A DNA stretch of 52,473 nt from Planctomycetia bacterium. GTDB lineage: Bacteria; Planctomycetota; Phycisphaerae; Phycisphaerales; SM1A02. The DNA lies in NCBI GenBank assembly GCA_005787685.1, contig SYAC01000052.1:1-52473 (forward strand), given 5' to 3'. Below, one piece after another: positions 8,139 to 17,585 of the stretch (positions within the stretch are counted from its first letter, which is position 1; the number at the start of each line of letters is the position of its first letter). Made by a program: the position numbers and the translations under genes. A model generated the notes under the pieces. The model had not been told where the DNA came from. It made no database searches and was given only the letters and a program-made list of their open reading frames with translations.

Positions 8139-9635
8139 ATGTTTAATTGGAAAAAAGGTGGAGACGCCCCTGACAAAGCGGATGAAAAACCTACCAAAGG
8201 CGTGGTTGTACCTCAACCAGAGAAAGCCGCCAAATTTTTCCAACACGCAGCCGCCATGGCCAAGAGCGGCAACTTTGAATACGCCCTGAATTTATTTGCC
8301 AGCGCCATCAAATTGGACCCCGGAAACATGGCCTTCCATCAATCCATGTTTGAGGCCGCCAAAAGTTTCATGCAAGGCGACGGCAAACCCGCCACCAGCA
8401 AGGAAATCAAATCCGTGGATGACGGAGTTGGCGGCAATTTCTCCAAACTGGCCGCCGCGGAATTTATTTGGATGCGCGATCTGAACAATCTTCCCGCCAT
8501 CTTGAAAGTCATAGAGTTCACTGGAAAATTATCCCTGTTTGAATTGGGTCAATGGTTCGCCCCCATGGCTTTGAATTTAGTTCGTGTGCAGCAGAACAAA
8601 AAAAATAGCAAGAGCTTGTGGTTGCAAGCCAAGGAACTTTTCACTTCGATCGACGCATGGAACGAGGCCTTCGCCTGCAGTGAGGAGGCCGTGCGCATGG
8701 ATCCATCCGACAGCAAATTAGTCACCGAGCTCAAGCAACTCACCGCCGCCCGCGCCATTCAAAAAGGCGGTTATGCCAACACCGTGAATCAAGAGGGCGG
8801 CTTTCGCGCTAACATTAAAGATGCCGAAAAACAGCGCGCTTTACAAGAACAAGACAGCATTGCGGCGGGTGGTGACACGGATCTGCGCAATCTTGAGCGG
8901 GCAAAAACAGACTGGGAAACCAATCCCGCTTTGCCTGAACATGTTCAGAAGTACGCAACATTGTTGCGCCGCGTGGGCACCGCGGAATCCGAGAGCAAGG
9001 CCTATGAAGTGTATTTGGATGGGTTCCAACGCCTTGGTGAATATCGATTTCGAATGGCAGCGGGCGATATCCGCATAGCCCAATCGCGTCGCAAATTACG
9101 CGCTGCGGAAACTGCCGCGGCAAGCGATGCCGGCAATGAAACTGTAAAGCAAGAGGTTTCCAAAATTCGCTCGCAATGTCTTGAGCTTGAGGGCAACGAA
9201 TACGCCGATCGTATGACAAAATATCCAACCGATCGAACACTGAAAGTGGAGGTTGGACGAATTTGGTTTGAACTGGGTCGCTTTGAGGACGCCATGCCCT
9301 GCTTTCAAGCCGCCAAGGATGAGGCAAAGTGCCGCTTGAACGCGGCGCACATGTTGGGAAAATGTTTCGCCGCCGAAGGTTGGCACGTAGAGGCCATTGG
9401 GGAATTTCGCGAGGCGTTGCAAGTGCTTGACGCCACCGGCGCGGACCGTGAACTGGATATTCGCTATGACTTAATGAACAGCCTTATTGAGCAGGCGCGC
9501 GCCGACAAGAGCGCGGGTCCCGCCAAGGAAGCCGCCGAAATTTGCTCGGCTATTTTGCGTAAAAACATTGGCTATAAGGATATCCGTGACAAGCGCAAAC
9601 TGATCGACAGCGTCATCAAGGACCTGGGCGGTTAA
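8139..9635 (+). CDS. Cytoplasmic tetratricopeptide-repeat protein, function unknown
   Basis: A 498-residue soluble protein without signal peptide or membrane segment. TPR-like helix pairs are visible near residues 30-70 (YALNLFASAIKLDPGN), 165-200 (AFACSEEAVRMDPSDS) and at the C-terminal end (WFELGRFEDAMPCFQAAKD; WHVEAIGEFREALQVLD). The middle (about 220-350) is charged and helical. TPR proteins act as scaffolds, so no specific role can be given. The stop codon overlaps the kdsB start by one base (TAATG), so the two are probably co-transcribed. A clear AGGAG precedes the ATG. Confidence 0.85.
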   Translation: MFNWKKGGDAPDKADEKPTKGVVVPQPEKAAKFFQHAAAMAKSGNFEYALNLFASAIKLDPGNMAFHQSMFEAAKSFMQGDGKPATSKEIKSVDDGVGGNFSKLAAAEFIWMRDLNNLPAILKVIEFTGKLSLFELGQWFAPMALNLVRVQQNKKNSKSLWLQAKELFTSIDAWNEAFACSEEAVRMDPSDSKLVTELKQLTAARAIQKGGYANTVNQEGGFRANIKDAEKQRALQEQDSIAAGGDTDLRNLERAKTDWETNPALPEHVQKYATLLRRVGTAESESKAYEVYLDGFQRLGEYRFRMAAGDIRIAQSRRKLRAAETAAASDAGNETVKQEVSKIRSQCLELEGNEYADRMTKYPTDRTLKVEVGRIWFELGRFEDAMPCFQAAKDEAKCRLNAAHMLGKCFAAEGWHVEAIGEFREALQVLDATGADRELDIRYDLMNSLIEQARADKSAGPAKEAAEICSAILRKNIGYKDIRDKRKLIDSVIKDLGG

Positions 9636-10417
9636 TGGCCGAGCGCGCCAATTCTTCAGGTGATGTCAGCCACGCGCGCGGCAATGTGAAAGTCGTCGCA
9701 GTTATTCCAGCACGCTGGGCAAGCGTGCGATTTCCAGGAAAGCCATTGGCGCTGCTTGCGGGTAGGCCGGTGATTCTGCATGTGTGCGAGCAGGCCAAGA
9801 AATCAAAATATATTCAACAGATCATTGTGGCCACCGATGATCAACGCATTTGCGACATTGTCAACGCTGCCGGCTTTCAAGCGCGGCTGACACGAGCCGA
9901 TCATGTCAATGGAACAAGCCGCATTGCGGAGGTTGCCGCCACTCTGAAGGCCGACATCATTGTGAATGTCCAAGGCGATGAGCCGCGCATTGAGCCGGAG
10001 CTTATCGATCTTGCGATTGAGTCCCTGATGAAAGCGGGTCCAAGCGTTCCCGTGAGCACCGTGGCAAGTCCATTCATGCCAGGCGAGGACGCGAACGATC
10101 CAAACTTGGTGAAAGTTGCCGTGGGGACCAACGGCCGCGCTCTCTATTTCAGCCGCGCGCGCATTCCATTTCATCGCGTGGGAGCCAACACGGCCACACA
10201 GGCCCTGAAACATGTTGGTTTATATGTGTATCGCCGCGAATTCCTGCCTATTTTTGTGGCACTTGCGCCCACGCCTTTGGAGCTCACGGAGCAACTGGAG
10301 CAGTTGCGGATTCTAGAGAATGGTCACGCCATGGCTGTTGCCATTGGGAACGCGCGCTTTCACGGAGTCGATACACCGCAGCAACTGGAAAAGTTAGAAG
10401 CGGGCTTGAACCAATGA
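9635..10417 (+). CDS. kdsB: 3-deoxy-manno-octulosonate cytidylyltransferase (CMP-Kdo synthetase)
   Basis: Activates Kdo with CTP for LPS inner-core synthesis, so it implies an outer membrane with lipid A-Kdo. Motifs are VIPARWASVRFPGKPL (nucleotide binding), IVATDD, VNVQGDEPRIEPELID, YFSRARIPFHR, HVGLYVYRREFL and the late FHGVDTPQQLEKLE. The first 17 residues before VKVVAVIPAR are a short extension. It overlaps the TPR gene stop by one base. A self-complementary TCACGCGCGCGTGA (10418-10431) directly follows the stop but has no T-run. Confidence 0.94.
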   Translation: MAERANSSGDVSHARGNVKVVAVIPARWASVRFPGKPLALLAGRPVILHVCEQAKKSKYIQQIIVATDDQRICDIVNAAGFQARLTRADHVNGTSRIAEVAATLKADIIVNVQGDEPRIEPELIDLAIESLMKAGPSVPVSTVASPFMPGEDANDPNLVKVAVGTNGRALYFSRARIPFHRVGANTATQALKHVGLYVYRREFLPIFVALAPTPLELTEQLEQLRILENGHAMAVAIGNARFHGVDTPQQLEKLEAGLNQ

Positions 10418-10519
10418 TCACGCGCGCGTGACACCGTGGCAACGCGCCACCCCAAGACGAAATGTGAACCCAACCACACTGGCGCCACATACACAAGCGT
10501 GTTGATGGCACCAAGTAAA

Positions 10520-13108
10520 CTATCCTTTGATGCTCTTCACCCAATTCGCTGCGGCCGCGCGAACATCTGGATCAGGATCGCTCTTGGACATGGCTTCTAG
10601 GCGCGGCAGCGCGTCCTTGGCTTTTAATGTCACAAGCGTCTGCGCACTGGCGCGGCGCGCACCGCGTTCGGGATCATCAAGCCACGAAATCAATTGTGCA
10701 ATGGCATCTATTCGAGCCGCGTCCTTCTCATCTTTGGAAACTAATTTTCCAACCGCCTCAATCGCCGCGCCACGCGCGCGGTCATAGCCGCCAAGCGACG
10801 CGTACTTCAAAGCTTGAGGCAACGCCTTAGCGGCCTCGAATTGTCCAAGCGCCCGCATGGCCGCCTGTTGAATTTGTTGTTGATGGCTTGCTCTGTCCGC
10901 CGCCACCATGATGGCGTCTACGCTTTCCTTGGCTTCCAATTTGACCAACATATCAATGGCGCTTTTGCAGCACATTTCGCTGGAATCCGACTCCAATTGT
11001 TTCATCAAAAGTGGGATGGCTTTCTCCTTGGCAAGCGAGGCCGTGGCCACGGTCAGCGCCCCACGCACACGCGGATCGTGTGGCGGTGCGTCCAGCAATC
11101 GTCCAATGCTTGCGGCACTTTCGGGGCTCTTAAAGTCAGCAATTGAATCTACGCACTCGCTACGAATTTTTCTGCGCTCCAATTCATTTCTGGCAATCTC
11201 CTCGAGCACCGCTATGGTGGCCGGCGAAGCATCGCCACGCAAAGCCTCAACTGCCTGACGGCGCGCCGCCATGGTTGGACCATCTTTTGCCTGAGCCCGC
11301 AGCCAATCCATTGGCCAATCCATCTTCAATGTTTTCAGCGCCGCCAAACGCGGATCAAACGCCACCCACTGCGGCGGACCATCCAAGGGAATTTCTATCT
11401 CCGCACTTCGATCGCGCCACTGCCACGCGATGGTCTTTTGACCAGACGCCGTGCGTACGCAAATGGGAGTGCTGACGCGCAGGGCCGGAGTGCGCTGATC
11501 TATCATTTGAGTCTGCTCGGCTTTGATTTTCAACATGCGCGTCGCCGCGTCGTATGTTGCCTTGGTTGAAATATTGGGTGAACCAGGACGCATGCACCAC
11601 TGATCAAAGAACCACTCCAGACCAAGCCCGCTGGCCTGCTCCATGGCAATACGAAAATCACTGGTTTCCACCGTGGAAAGCGCGAACTTGGCCATGTAGG
11701 CGCGCACTCCCTTGTAAAAAATTTCATCGCCCAACATTTCACGCAACATGTGCAAAATGCTGGCGCCCTTGGGATATGGATTGGCCGCGCGCCCAAAAGT
11801 TTCGCCGGCATTGGTATAAATGGGACTCACCATACCAACAGCGTTTTCGCTTTTATCGCCCTTGGCCACGCCAGCGTTGTCAAGCATGGAATCGAAATAC
11901 CCATCGGGGCCATCGCGCTCGTCCATCCAGAGCGCTGTGCCATAGGTGGCCCATCCTTCATTCAACCAAATGTCCGCCCAACTTTTGCATGTGATGAAAT
12001 CGCCAGTCCATTGATGGCACAACTCATGGCTGATCAAGCCATCAAGGTCCTCCTCCTTGGCGGCGTTCTCGCTCAGGATGGCGGATGGATACATATTGGT
12101 CACGCTGGTATTTTCCATGCCACCGGAACCAAAATTACGCACCAACAATTGGTCGTACTTGGCCCAGGGATATTTCTGACCAAACACTTTTTCAAATAGC
12201 ACGATCATGCGATCGGTGCGGCCATAGGTGCGCTCCACATCACCGGCGCGCTCTTTTGGAAGCCACACATGCATGGGCACTCCCGACAACGGACTTTGCA
12301 AAGGCACGGCTTCAAGATCGCCCACCACCACGCTGACCAAGTAGGCAACATGGGGTTTTTCCTGTAAATAATTCCATATTTCGCGGTCGCCCTTGGTGAC
12401 ATGCTCTACCAACTTTCCATTGCCGTTCACGGTCATTCCCTTGGGAACATCCACCACCAGTTCGGTGCTTTGACGAACATTGGGAAAGTCGTGGCAGGGA
12501 AACCAAAAGTGGTTGCCCTCGGTCTGGCCCTGCGTGTGCACTTGCGGACCATAGCCCGCGCGGTTTGGATACGCAGGTGAAAAAGTCATTCCATCGGTTG
12601 GACACGAAATGCTGTACGCCACCTCAATCACGCTGGACTTGTCGCTGGGCAGTGGTTTGACAAACTTCATGGTCAGGTTTTTGCCATCGCTGAAAAATTC
12701 CACCGCAGCGCCATCCAGTTTCACCGAGGTAATCTTCAAGCCATCGGCGTTCAACTTTAAACTTTCAACTGACACGCCAATGGGACGCACGGTGAAAGTG
12801 GCAACCGCGTCCGCCTCTGGCGCCACCACATCCGCAAAGCGCAGCGCGATTTTTAAATGCTCGTAATTCACCATTGGGTTGGGAGGCCAGTTGCGGTAAT
12901 CGCTCCCATTGGCCACATCCCATGCCAGCCCCATACCTTTGGCTGGCCTTCGTAAGCCATTCCATTCATTGCGATCAAGCCGATGCTGCAGGCAGCCACA
13001 TTCAAATCCCCAGCCAAGACCGGCGTCTTCCGCGTTGGCGGGGACAATATAGGCTCCTGCAAGCAGAAGAAGCACTACAAAAGCACTATGAAAGCGGGTA
13101 TTTCTCAT
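10520..13108 (-). CDS. Exported M1-family metallopeptidase with C-terminal HEAT repeats
   Basis: 862 residues. The first 26 form a signal peptide (FVVLLLLAGAYIVPANA), so it acts outside the cytoplasm. The catalytic domain (about 60-580) has the exopeptidase motif GGMENTSVT and the zinc site HELCHQWTGD with a downstream NEGWATYG that supplies the third ligand. Residues from about 620 onward are HEAT-type helical repeats ending ALPRLEAMSKSDPDPDVRA. Gluzincins of this family are aminopeptidases related to aminopeptidase N and leukotriene A4 hydrolase. The HEAT tail presumably binds partners. The gene diverges from pyrG; an AT-rich stretch at 13140-13190 probably carries both promoters. Confidence 0.93.
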   Translation of the reverse strand: MRNTRFHSAFVVLLLLAGAYIVPANAEDAGLGWGFECGCLQHRLDRNEWNGLRRPAKGMGLAWDVANGSDYRNWPPNPMVNYEHLKIALRFADVVAPEADAVATFTVRPIGVSVESLKLNADGLKITSVKLDGAAVEFFSDGKNLTMKFVKPLPSDKSSVIEVAYSISCPTDGMTFSPAYPNRAGYGPQVHTQGQTEGNHFWFPCHDFPNVRQSTELVVDVPKGMTVNGNGKLVEHVTKGDREIWNYLQEKPHVAYLVSVVVGDLEAVPLQSPLSGVPMHVWLPKERAGDVERTYGRTDRMIVLFEKVFGQKYPWAKYDQLLVRNFGSGGMENTSVTNMYPSAILSENAAKEEDLDGLISHELCHQWTGDFITCKSWADIWLNEGWATYGTALWMDERDGPDGYFDSMLDNAGVAKGDKSENAVGMVSPIYTNAGETFGRAANPYPKGASILHMLREMLGDEIFYKGVRAYMAKFALSTVETSDFRIAMEQASGLGLEWFFDQWCMRPGSPNISTKATYDAATRMLKIKAEQTQMIDQRTPALRVSTPICVRTASGQKTIAWQWRDRSAEIEIPLDGPPQWVAFDPRLAALKTLKMDWPMDWLRAQAKDGPTMAARRQAVEALRGDASPATIAVLEEIARNELERRKIRSECVDSIADFKSPESAASIGRLLDAPPHDPRVRGALTVATASLAKEKAIPLLMKQLESDSSEMCCKSAIDMLVKLEAKESVDAIMVAADRASHQQQIQQAAMRALGQFEAAKALPQALKYASLGGYDRARGAAIEAVGKLVSKDEKDAARIDAIAQLISWLDDPERGARRASAQTLVTLKAKDALPRLEAMSKSDPDPDVRAAAANWVKSIKG

Positions 13109-13196
13109 GGAGGCATCATCCTCAGTTTGTGTGCAGGACGGAAGTCATATTGCCAATCATTTCACAATAAATTCCACAAAATATGCGCGCAGCAAC

Positions 13197-13224
13197 TTGA
13201 GCGGCTTGCTCCATTTGGTACGAT
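13197..13224 (+). promoter_or_regulatory. Putative pyrG promoter (TTGAGC-16-TACGAT)
   Basis: TTGAGC (13197-13202) and TACGAT (13219-13224) are spaced by 16 nt, with TACGAT 5 nt before an in-frame GTG at 13230. The hexamer is identical to the one before def. It supports the 13230 start for pyrG rather than the ATG at 13107 that overlaps the divergent peptidase gene. Confidence 0.35.
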
Positions 13225-13229
13225 CAAGC

Positions 13230-15083
13230 GTGCCCTCCAAGGATTCTTCCAAGTCAAATCTGTCTTCGAATCAATCAAATGATTCGGCTTTCTTGTCGCA
13301 ATTTTCAGCCAGCGATGAACAGAAGGAATGGTTCTCGCCCACGCCCAAGGGATATCAAAAGGGGCGTACCAAATTTGTGGTTGTCATTGGCACCGTGATG
13401 AGCGGTTTGGGTAAAGGAATTTTTTCCTCCAGTCTGGCCAAACTTTTAAAAGATAAGGGCCTTGCAGTGGCGCCCATCAAGATGGAAGGCTATCTGAACA
13501 TTGACTCGGGAACGCTGAATCCATTTCGCCACGGTGAAGTGTTTGTGCTTGAGGACGGCCTTGAGACCGACATGGACTTGGGAACCTACGAGCGCATCTT
13601 GGAACAAAATCTTTCGCGTAGAAACTTTGTCACCGCTGGACAAATTTACGGCGACATTCTTGACCGCGAACGCCGTGGTGATTTTCTTGGCCGCGATGTG
13701 CAAATGATTCCGCATGTCACTGGCACCGTGAAAATGCATCTGCGGCAACTGGCTATGACTGGTGGACCCGAGGGCGGTCCCGCCGATGTGGTGTTTGTGG
13801 AAGTCGGTGGCACCGCGGGCGACTATGAAAATGGCTTTTATATCGAGGCTTTGCGCGAGTTGGCCTTTGAGGAAGGACCGGAATCCACCTGCTTTGTTGC
13901 GCTGACCTACATCTTGGAGCCCGCCACATTGGGCGAGCAAAAGAGCAAGGCTGCGCAACTTGGAATCAAGCGACTCATGGAGTCTGGCGTGCAACCGCAA
14001 GTTATCGCTTGCCGCGCCACCAATCCCGTGACGGAAAAAGTCATGCAGAAAATTGGAATGTTCTCCAATGTTCCGCTGAACCGCATCTTTTCCATGCATG
14101 ACCGCGAGAGTATTTATTTCATTCCTGACGCCATGCGTGAGGCCGGCTTAGACCGCGAAATTCTTTCGCTGCTGCAGCTACACAACCGCGTGAACGCCGG
14201 CAAAGAAGACCTATCACGGCGCAAATGGAATGAATTTAGTTCGCGACTTGTGGCGCCGCGCTCACACCGTGTGACCATTGGCGTAATGGGCAAGTACGCA
14301 AGTTTGCGCGACGCCTACGCCAGTATTGACAAGGCTATTGAACATTGCGGTATTTGGCTCAACGCGTCCATTGATCTGAAATGGATGGACACCAGCACGC
14401 TTGAATCCAAAGCCGATGTGGCCAGTGTGCTTCAAGGCGTGGACGGCATCATTGTGCCAGGAGGATTTGGTCAACGCGGAGTGGAGGGCAAAATTCTGTG
14501 CGTGGAACACGCGCGCACCACTCGCCTGCCTTTTCTTGGAATTTGCCTTGGATTTCAAATGGCGGTCATTGAATACGCGCGCAATGTGTTGGGTCTTTCC
14601 GATGCCAACAGCACGGAGTTCGATGCCAAGACTCCGCACGCGTTCATTAGCGAGCTTCCGGAGCAGAAAAGGTTGGAAGGCATTGTGGGCGGCACCATGC
14701 GTCTTGGCGCGCAAGATGTTGCCATTGCACTGGAAACCTTCGCCCATCATTTGTATAAATCCAACTTGGTGCGTGAGCGCTTTCGGCACCGCTACGAAGT
14801 TGAGCCACAATATATTGAAGCCCTAGCCAAAGCTGGTCTGCATTTCAGCGGTCGTCACCCCAAACATGCGATCATGCAAGTGCTGGAACTTTCCGCAAGC
14901 GAGCACCCCTGCTTTATTGCGGCGCAATTCCATCCCGAACTCACCAGCCGCCCCACCATGCCGCAACCATTGTTCATGGGGCTGATCGCCGCCGCGCTGA
15001 TTCGTAAATATCCCAAAGCGGCTTCGGATGAACTCATTGCACGATGGCTGAACGCGCCAACTGCCACCGCCGCCGCTCGCTGA
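13230..15083 (+). CDS. pyrG: CTP synthase (glutamine-hydrolysing), divergent subtype
   Basis: Converts UTP to CTP with ATP and glutamine. The synthetase domain has SGLGKGIFSS (P-loop), IKMEGYLNIDSG where most enzymes have KLDPYINVDPG, HGEVFVLEDG, DMDLGTYER (metal Asp), VEVGGTAGDYEN (metal Glu; usually GTVGDIES) and QKSKAAQLGIKRL. The amidotransferase domain has VPGGFGQRGVEGK, GICLGFQMAVIE (nucleophile Cys) and QFHPELTSR. Catalytic residues are retained although flanking sequence is unusual. The frame opens with an ATG at 13107, but that overlaps the divergent gene and the AT-rich presumed promoter, so I prefer the GTG at 13230 (617 residues). Either way about 50-90 Ser-rich residues precede the domain. 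Confidence 0.9.
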   Translation: MPSKDSSKSNLSSNQSNDSAFLSQFSASDEQKEWFSPTPKGYQKGRTKFVVVIGTVMSGLGKGIFSSSLAKLLKDKGLAVAPIKMEGYLNIDSGTLNPFRHGEVFVLEDGLETDMDLGTYERILEQNLSRRNFVTAGQIYGDILDRERRGDFLGRDVQMIPHVTGTVKMHLRQLAMTGGPEGGPADVVFVEVGGTAGDYENGFYIEALRELAFEEGPESTCFVALTYILEPATLGEQKSKAAQLGIKRLMESGVQPQVIACRATNPVTEKVMQKIGMFSNVPLNRIFSMHDRESIYFIPDAMREAGLDREILSLLQLHNRVNAGKEDLSRRKWNEFSSRLVAPRSHRVTIGVMGKYASLRDAYASIDKAIEHCGIWLNASIDLKWMDTSTLESKADVASVLQGVDGIIVPGGFGQRGVEGKILCVEHARTTRLPFLGICLGFQMAVIEYARNVLGLSDANSTEFDAKTPHAFISELPEQKRLEGIVGGTMRLGAQDVAIALETFAHHLYKSNLVRERFRHRYEVEPQYIEALAKAGLHFSGRHPKHAIMQVLELSASEHPCFIAAQFHPELTSRPTMPQPLFMGLIAAALIRKYPKAASDELIARWLNAPTATAAAR

Positions 15084-15256
15084 TCCATTCGATTTACTTT
15101 TGATAAAGCCAGCCCCCTGAAAAGCAAATTTACAGTGACGCGAAGTCATTGGATTGCTTCATGCCACTGCGCGCAAACAGGGTAGCGCAACCACTTCAGT
15201 TCACAACGCGTTGACCAATACACAACGCGCACGCACTGTGGCATACGAACAATTTT

Positions 15257-17461
15257 TTAGCGCCCGCGCCCGCCTGCGCCGCCGCGATTGCCGCCACCAA
15301 AGTTGTCGGCCTGCCCTTGCGGGCGCGGTTGATTCATAGCGTTATTACCGCGGTTATTGTTGTTATTGTTGTTGCGATACTGGGGATGGAATCCTGACAT
15401 TCCATTGACGCCGCCAACTCCACCCGCGCGGCCAACGCCACCAACGCCACCAACTCCACCCGCGCGGCCAACTCCATCAACGCCACCCACTCCACCAACG
15501 CGGCCAACGCCATCAACGCCGCCCACTCCACCAACACGGCCAACGCCATCAACGCCGCCCACTCCGCCAATTCCATTTAAGCCATCAATGCGCCGCGCAG
15601 CCGCCAAATTATTTTGATCAACTTGCCACGCGCTGTAGCCATTGTTCCAGCGATCGCCGTAAGGATAAAAATTATTCCAATTATCATTGTTCCACCAACT
15701 TCGGTCGGCTACGCCCCAACCCCAGGCTTGCGACCACGCGCTTGAATAACCCCACCCGTCGTAGCCGTATCCATACACATATGGCTGGACCGCTGGGTAC
15801 TCGTTGTAGTAGTCGTAGTCAGGCGCATACGTTCCTGTATCTTCGTCGTATTGATTGTCCGAGCCATAAGTCTGCGGATAAGTTTGCGACTGACCGTTGG
15901 CAAGATTGGTGGTGGCATACTGGTTGCCCGTACCAAACACGGCAGTACCATCATTGAGATAAGTGCCTAGATATCCGTTGGTGTAGGCAAATGTCACCGA
16001 GTCCGTGGTGCTTGAGATTGGAGTGACATAGGTCACGCAGTACACCGGACTTGTCGCGGGAATATTGGCAAAGGATGCTGGCAGCGTGTCGCACAACGTC
16101 CATGGTCCCGTTGCGCTTGCAGCCATGAACCATGCGGCATCATCACAGCAAAACCATTGTGAATCGGGCAGGAAAATCACAGGCGCCGAGGAATTGGTGC
16201 TGTATTGCAAGTTGGTTCCAGCGATGGGCGCGAACTGTGGAGTTCCCGCCTGCGACTCTTGCGAACCGGTGTATTTTAAGTTGCAAATCGCCTTGGCGCG
16301 CAACAGGGTCACTGTTTGTGTCTGGCTTGCCGACAATATGGCGCACTTGGCCTCAATGGTTCCTGGAACACTGGCGCGCGCCGCGGTCAGAGAACCGCTG
16401 GCGGGCAAATTCGCAAACGATGGCGGCAATTGATTTGGAGGCACAAATTGCCACGCGGTCATTCCTTGCATGCGCTCGAACCAACGACCGCTGGCCAAGA
16501 CCCAGTCAGCGGCGGGCATGGTGGTGCGCAAAAATGTTGAGTTGGTGTTGGTCATTTGCTGCACACCGTCGCACACCATATTGAACACAGGCGCTCCATT
16601 GGAAGAAATCAACACGGTTGGTTTTGTCGCAACCAAAATATCAATCGGCGCGGTTGGGGTCACCGCATCTTTTATTGATGTGCTTGTCAAACCTCGGGGA
16701 GGAGTTGGTGCGGCGCCCATGGCTTGCATCACGCTGGCGTCTGGCGCTGCGGCGCCAACCCATGGCCCAGCTAAAGTTTGACTACTGCGCCAATTGCTTT
16801 GACCCAAGCGAACAAACCACACTTTGCTTGGATCTTGAAGCAATATGAACGGGGTATTGGTGGTGCGCCTCCAACCCTGCACCATGGCACCTGGCAATGG
16901 AGCCAGTTGCGGCTCGCCCGCCACGGAAATTAAAACCGTCGGCACATCACGCTGCACGATCTCTGGCATTTGATTTCCGAGCCCTTGTGTGGTGATTGGA
17001 TTGATGGTCATTTGCTGCGCGATGGCTTTGCGATGTAAGTTCACAGCAAGACCATTGGTCAGTGTGCCCAAGGCCGTCTGAGCCGCGGCCACATCGCCAC
17101 CGTTTGGCAATTGGACTTGCATCACCATGAGTTGATTCAGTTCAATGTCAGCAGGGCGATCACCTGTTGCGGTAAATCCCATGATGGTCATGGTCCCGTT
17201 GTTTTGAATTCCGTCTGGCTGGGTAACATTGAAGGACGCCTTCATGGTCACCGCCGAGCCATTCATGGAGACGACCGAAGGCATGCCGATGGTGTAGGTG
17301 TAGCCATTTTGGCTCAATACCTGAGGCCAAGAAGTGTTGCTTTGAGATTGCGGCACAACGGCTGATGAATTTTCCGCGCCAGATTGAGGAGCAGAAATTC
17401 CCACGCACATGCAACCAACGAGAACAACAAAAGCGGTAACGAAATCAAACTGGCGTTTCAT
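15257..17461 (-). CDS. Secreted protein with three internal repeats and Gly-rich tail
   Basis: A 734-residue exported protein with an N-terminal signal peptide (FVTAFVVLVGCMCVGISA). About residues 170-470 hold three copies of a roughly 90-residue unit recognisable by PTVLIS-type strands, a conserved Trp in the middle (KVWFVR, DWVLASGRWFER, QWFCCDDAAWFM) and a closing GPW or PPSFANLPA segment. A Tyr/Trp/Asn-rich zone follows, then a tandem-repetitive Gly-Val tail (GGVGGVDGVGR units) and a polyAsn run before a Gly/Arg-rich end. Proteins of similar look are often named carbohydrate-binding family V/XII, but I cannot confirm binding. Probably a cell-surface or matrix protein. An AAGG about 11 nt before the ATG may be the ribosome binding site. 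Confidence 0.8.
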   Translation of the reverse strand: MKRQFDFVTAFVVLVGCMCVGISAPQSGAENSSAVVPQSQSNTSWPQVLSQNGYTYTIGMPSVVSMNGSAVTMKASFNVTQPDGIQNNGTMTIMGFTATGDRPADIELNQLMVMQVQLPNGGDVAAAQTALGTLTNGLAVNLHRKAIAQQMTINPITTQGLGNQMPEIVQRDVPTVLISVAGEPQLAPLPGAMVQGWRRTTNTPFILLQDPSKVWFVRLGQSNWRSSQTLAGPWVGAAAPDASVMQAMGAAPTPPRGLTSTSIKDAVTPTAPIDILVATKPTVLISSNGAPVFNMVCDGVQQMTNTNSTFLRTTMPAADWVLASGRWFERMQGMTAWQFVPPNQLPPSFANLPASGSLTAARASVPGTIEAKCAILSASQTQTVTLLRAKAICNLKYTGSQESQAGTPQFAPIAGTNLQYSTNSSAPVIFLPDSQWFCCDDAAWFMAASATGPWTLCDTLPASFANIPATSPVYCVTYVTPISSTTDSVTFAYTNGYLGTYLNDGTAVFGTGNQYATTNLANGQSQTYPQTYGSDNQYDEDTGTYAPDYDYYNEYPAVQPYVYGYGYDGWGYSSAWSQAWGWGVADRSWWNNDNWNNFYPYGDRWNNGYSAWQVDQNNLAAARRIDGLNGIGGVGGVDGVGRVGGVGGVDGVGRVGGVGGVDGVGRAGGVGGVGGVGRAGGVGGVNGMSGFHPQYRNNNNNNNRGNNAMNQPRPQGQADNFGGGNRGGAGGRGR
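15405..15590 (-). repeat. Coding minisatellite, Gly-Val-Asp repeats
   Basis: Imperfect tandem units, multiples of 9 bp (apparent 27/36-bp higher order), encode GGVGG-VDGVGR-type peptides in the tail of the secreted protein. A short AAC-type triplet run (15354-15375) encodes polyAsn nearby. All changes keep the frame. Confidence 0.85.
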
Positions 17462-17585
17462 ATTGAGGTACCTTTAATGAGGAATTTAGACCATTTACAG
17501 TTTCAAGAAATAGCATGAGTTTCAGAATTTCAAATAAAATTTTCTGCCACCGCGATCGTGAACCTTCGCTAAACTGTCCCCCTTC

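Noticed and set aside
10418-10431. Palindrome TCACGCGCGCGTGA after kdsB as terminator or operator
   Set aside because: No T-run and CGCG runs are common throughout the window; insufficient to call.
13446-14099. 217-codon antisense ORF inside pyrG
   Set aside because: It lies wholly opposite conserved pyrG motifs and has shadow-frame composition; no domain or start signal.
14262-14810. 182-codon antisense ORF opposite the pyrG amidotransferase domain
   Set aside because: Same reason: a shadow of a strongly conserved gene.
15405-15590. CRISPR-like regular repeats
   Set aside because: Units are short, imperfect, contiguous without spacers, and encode the Gly-Val tail of the secreted protein; no cas genes.
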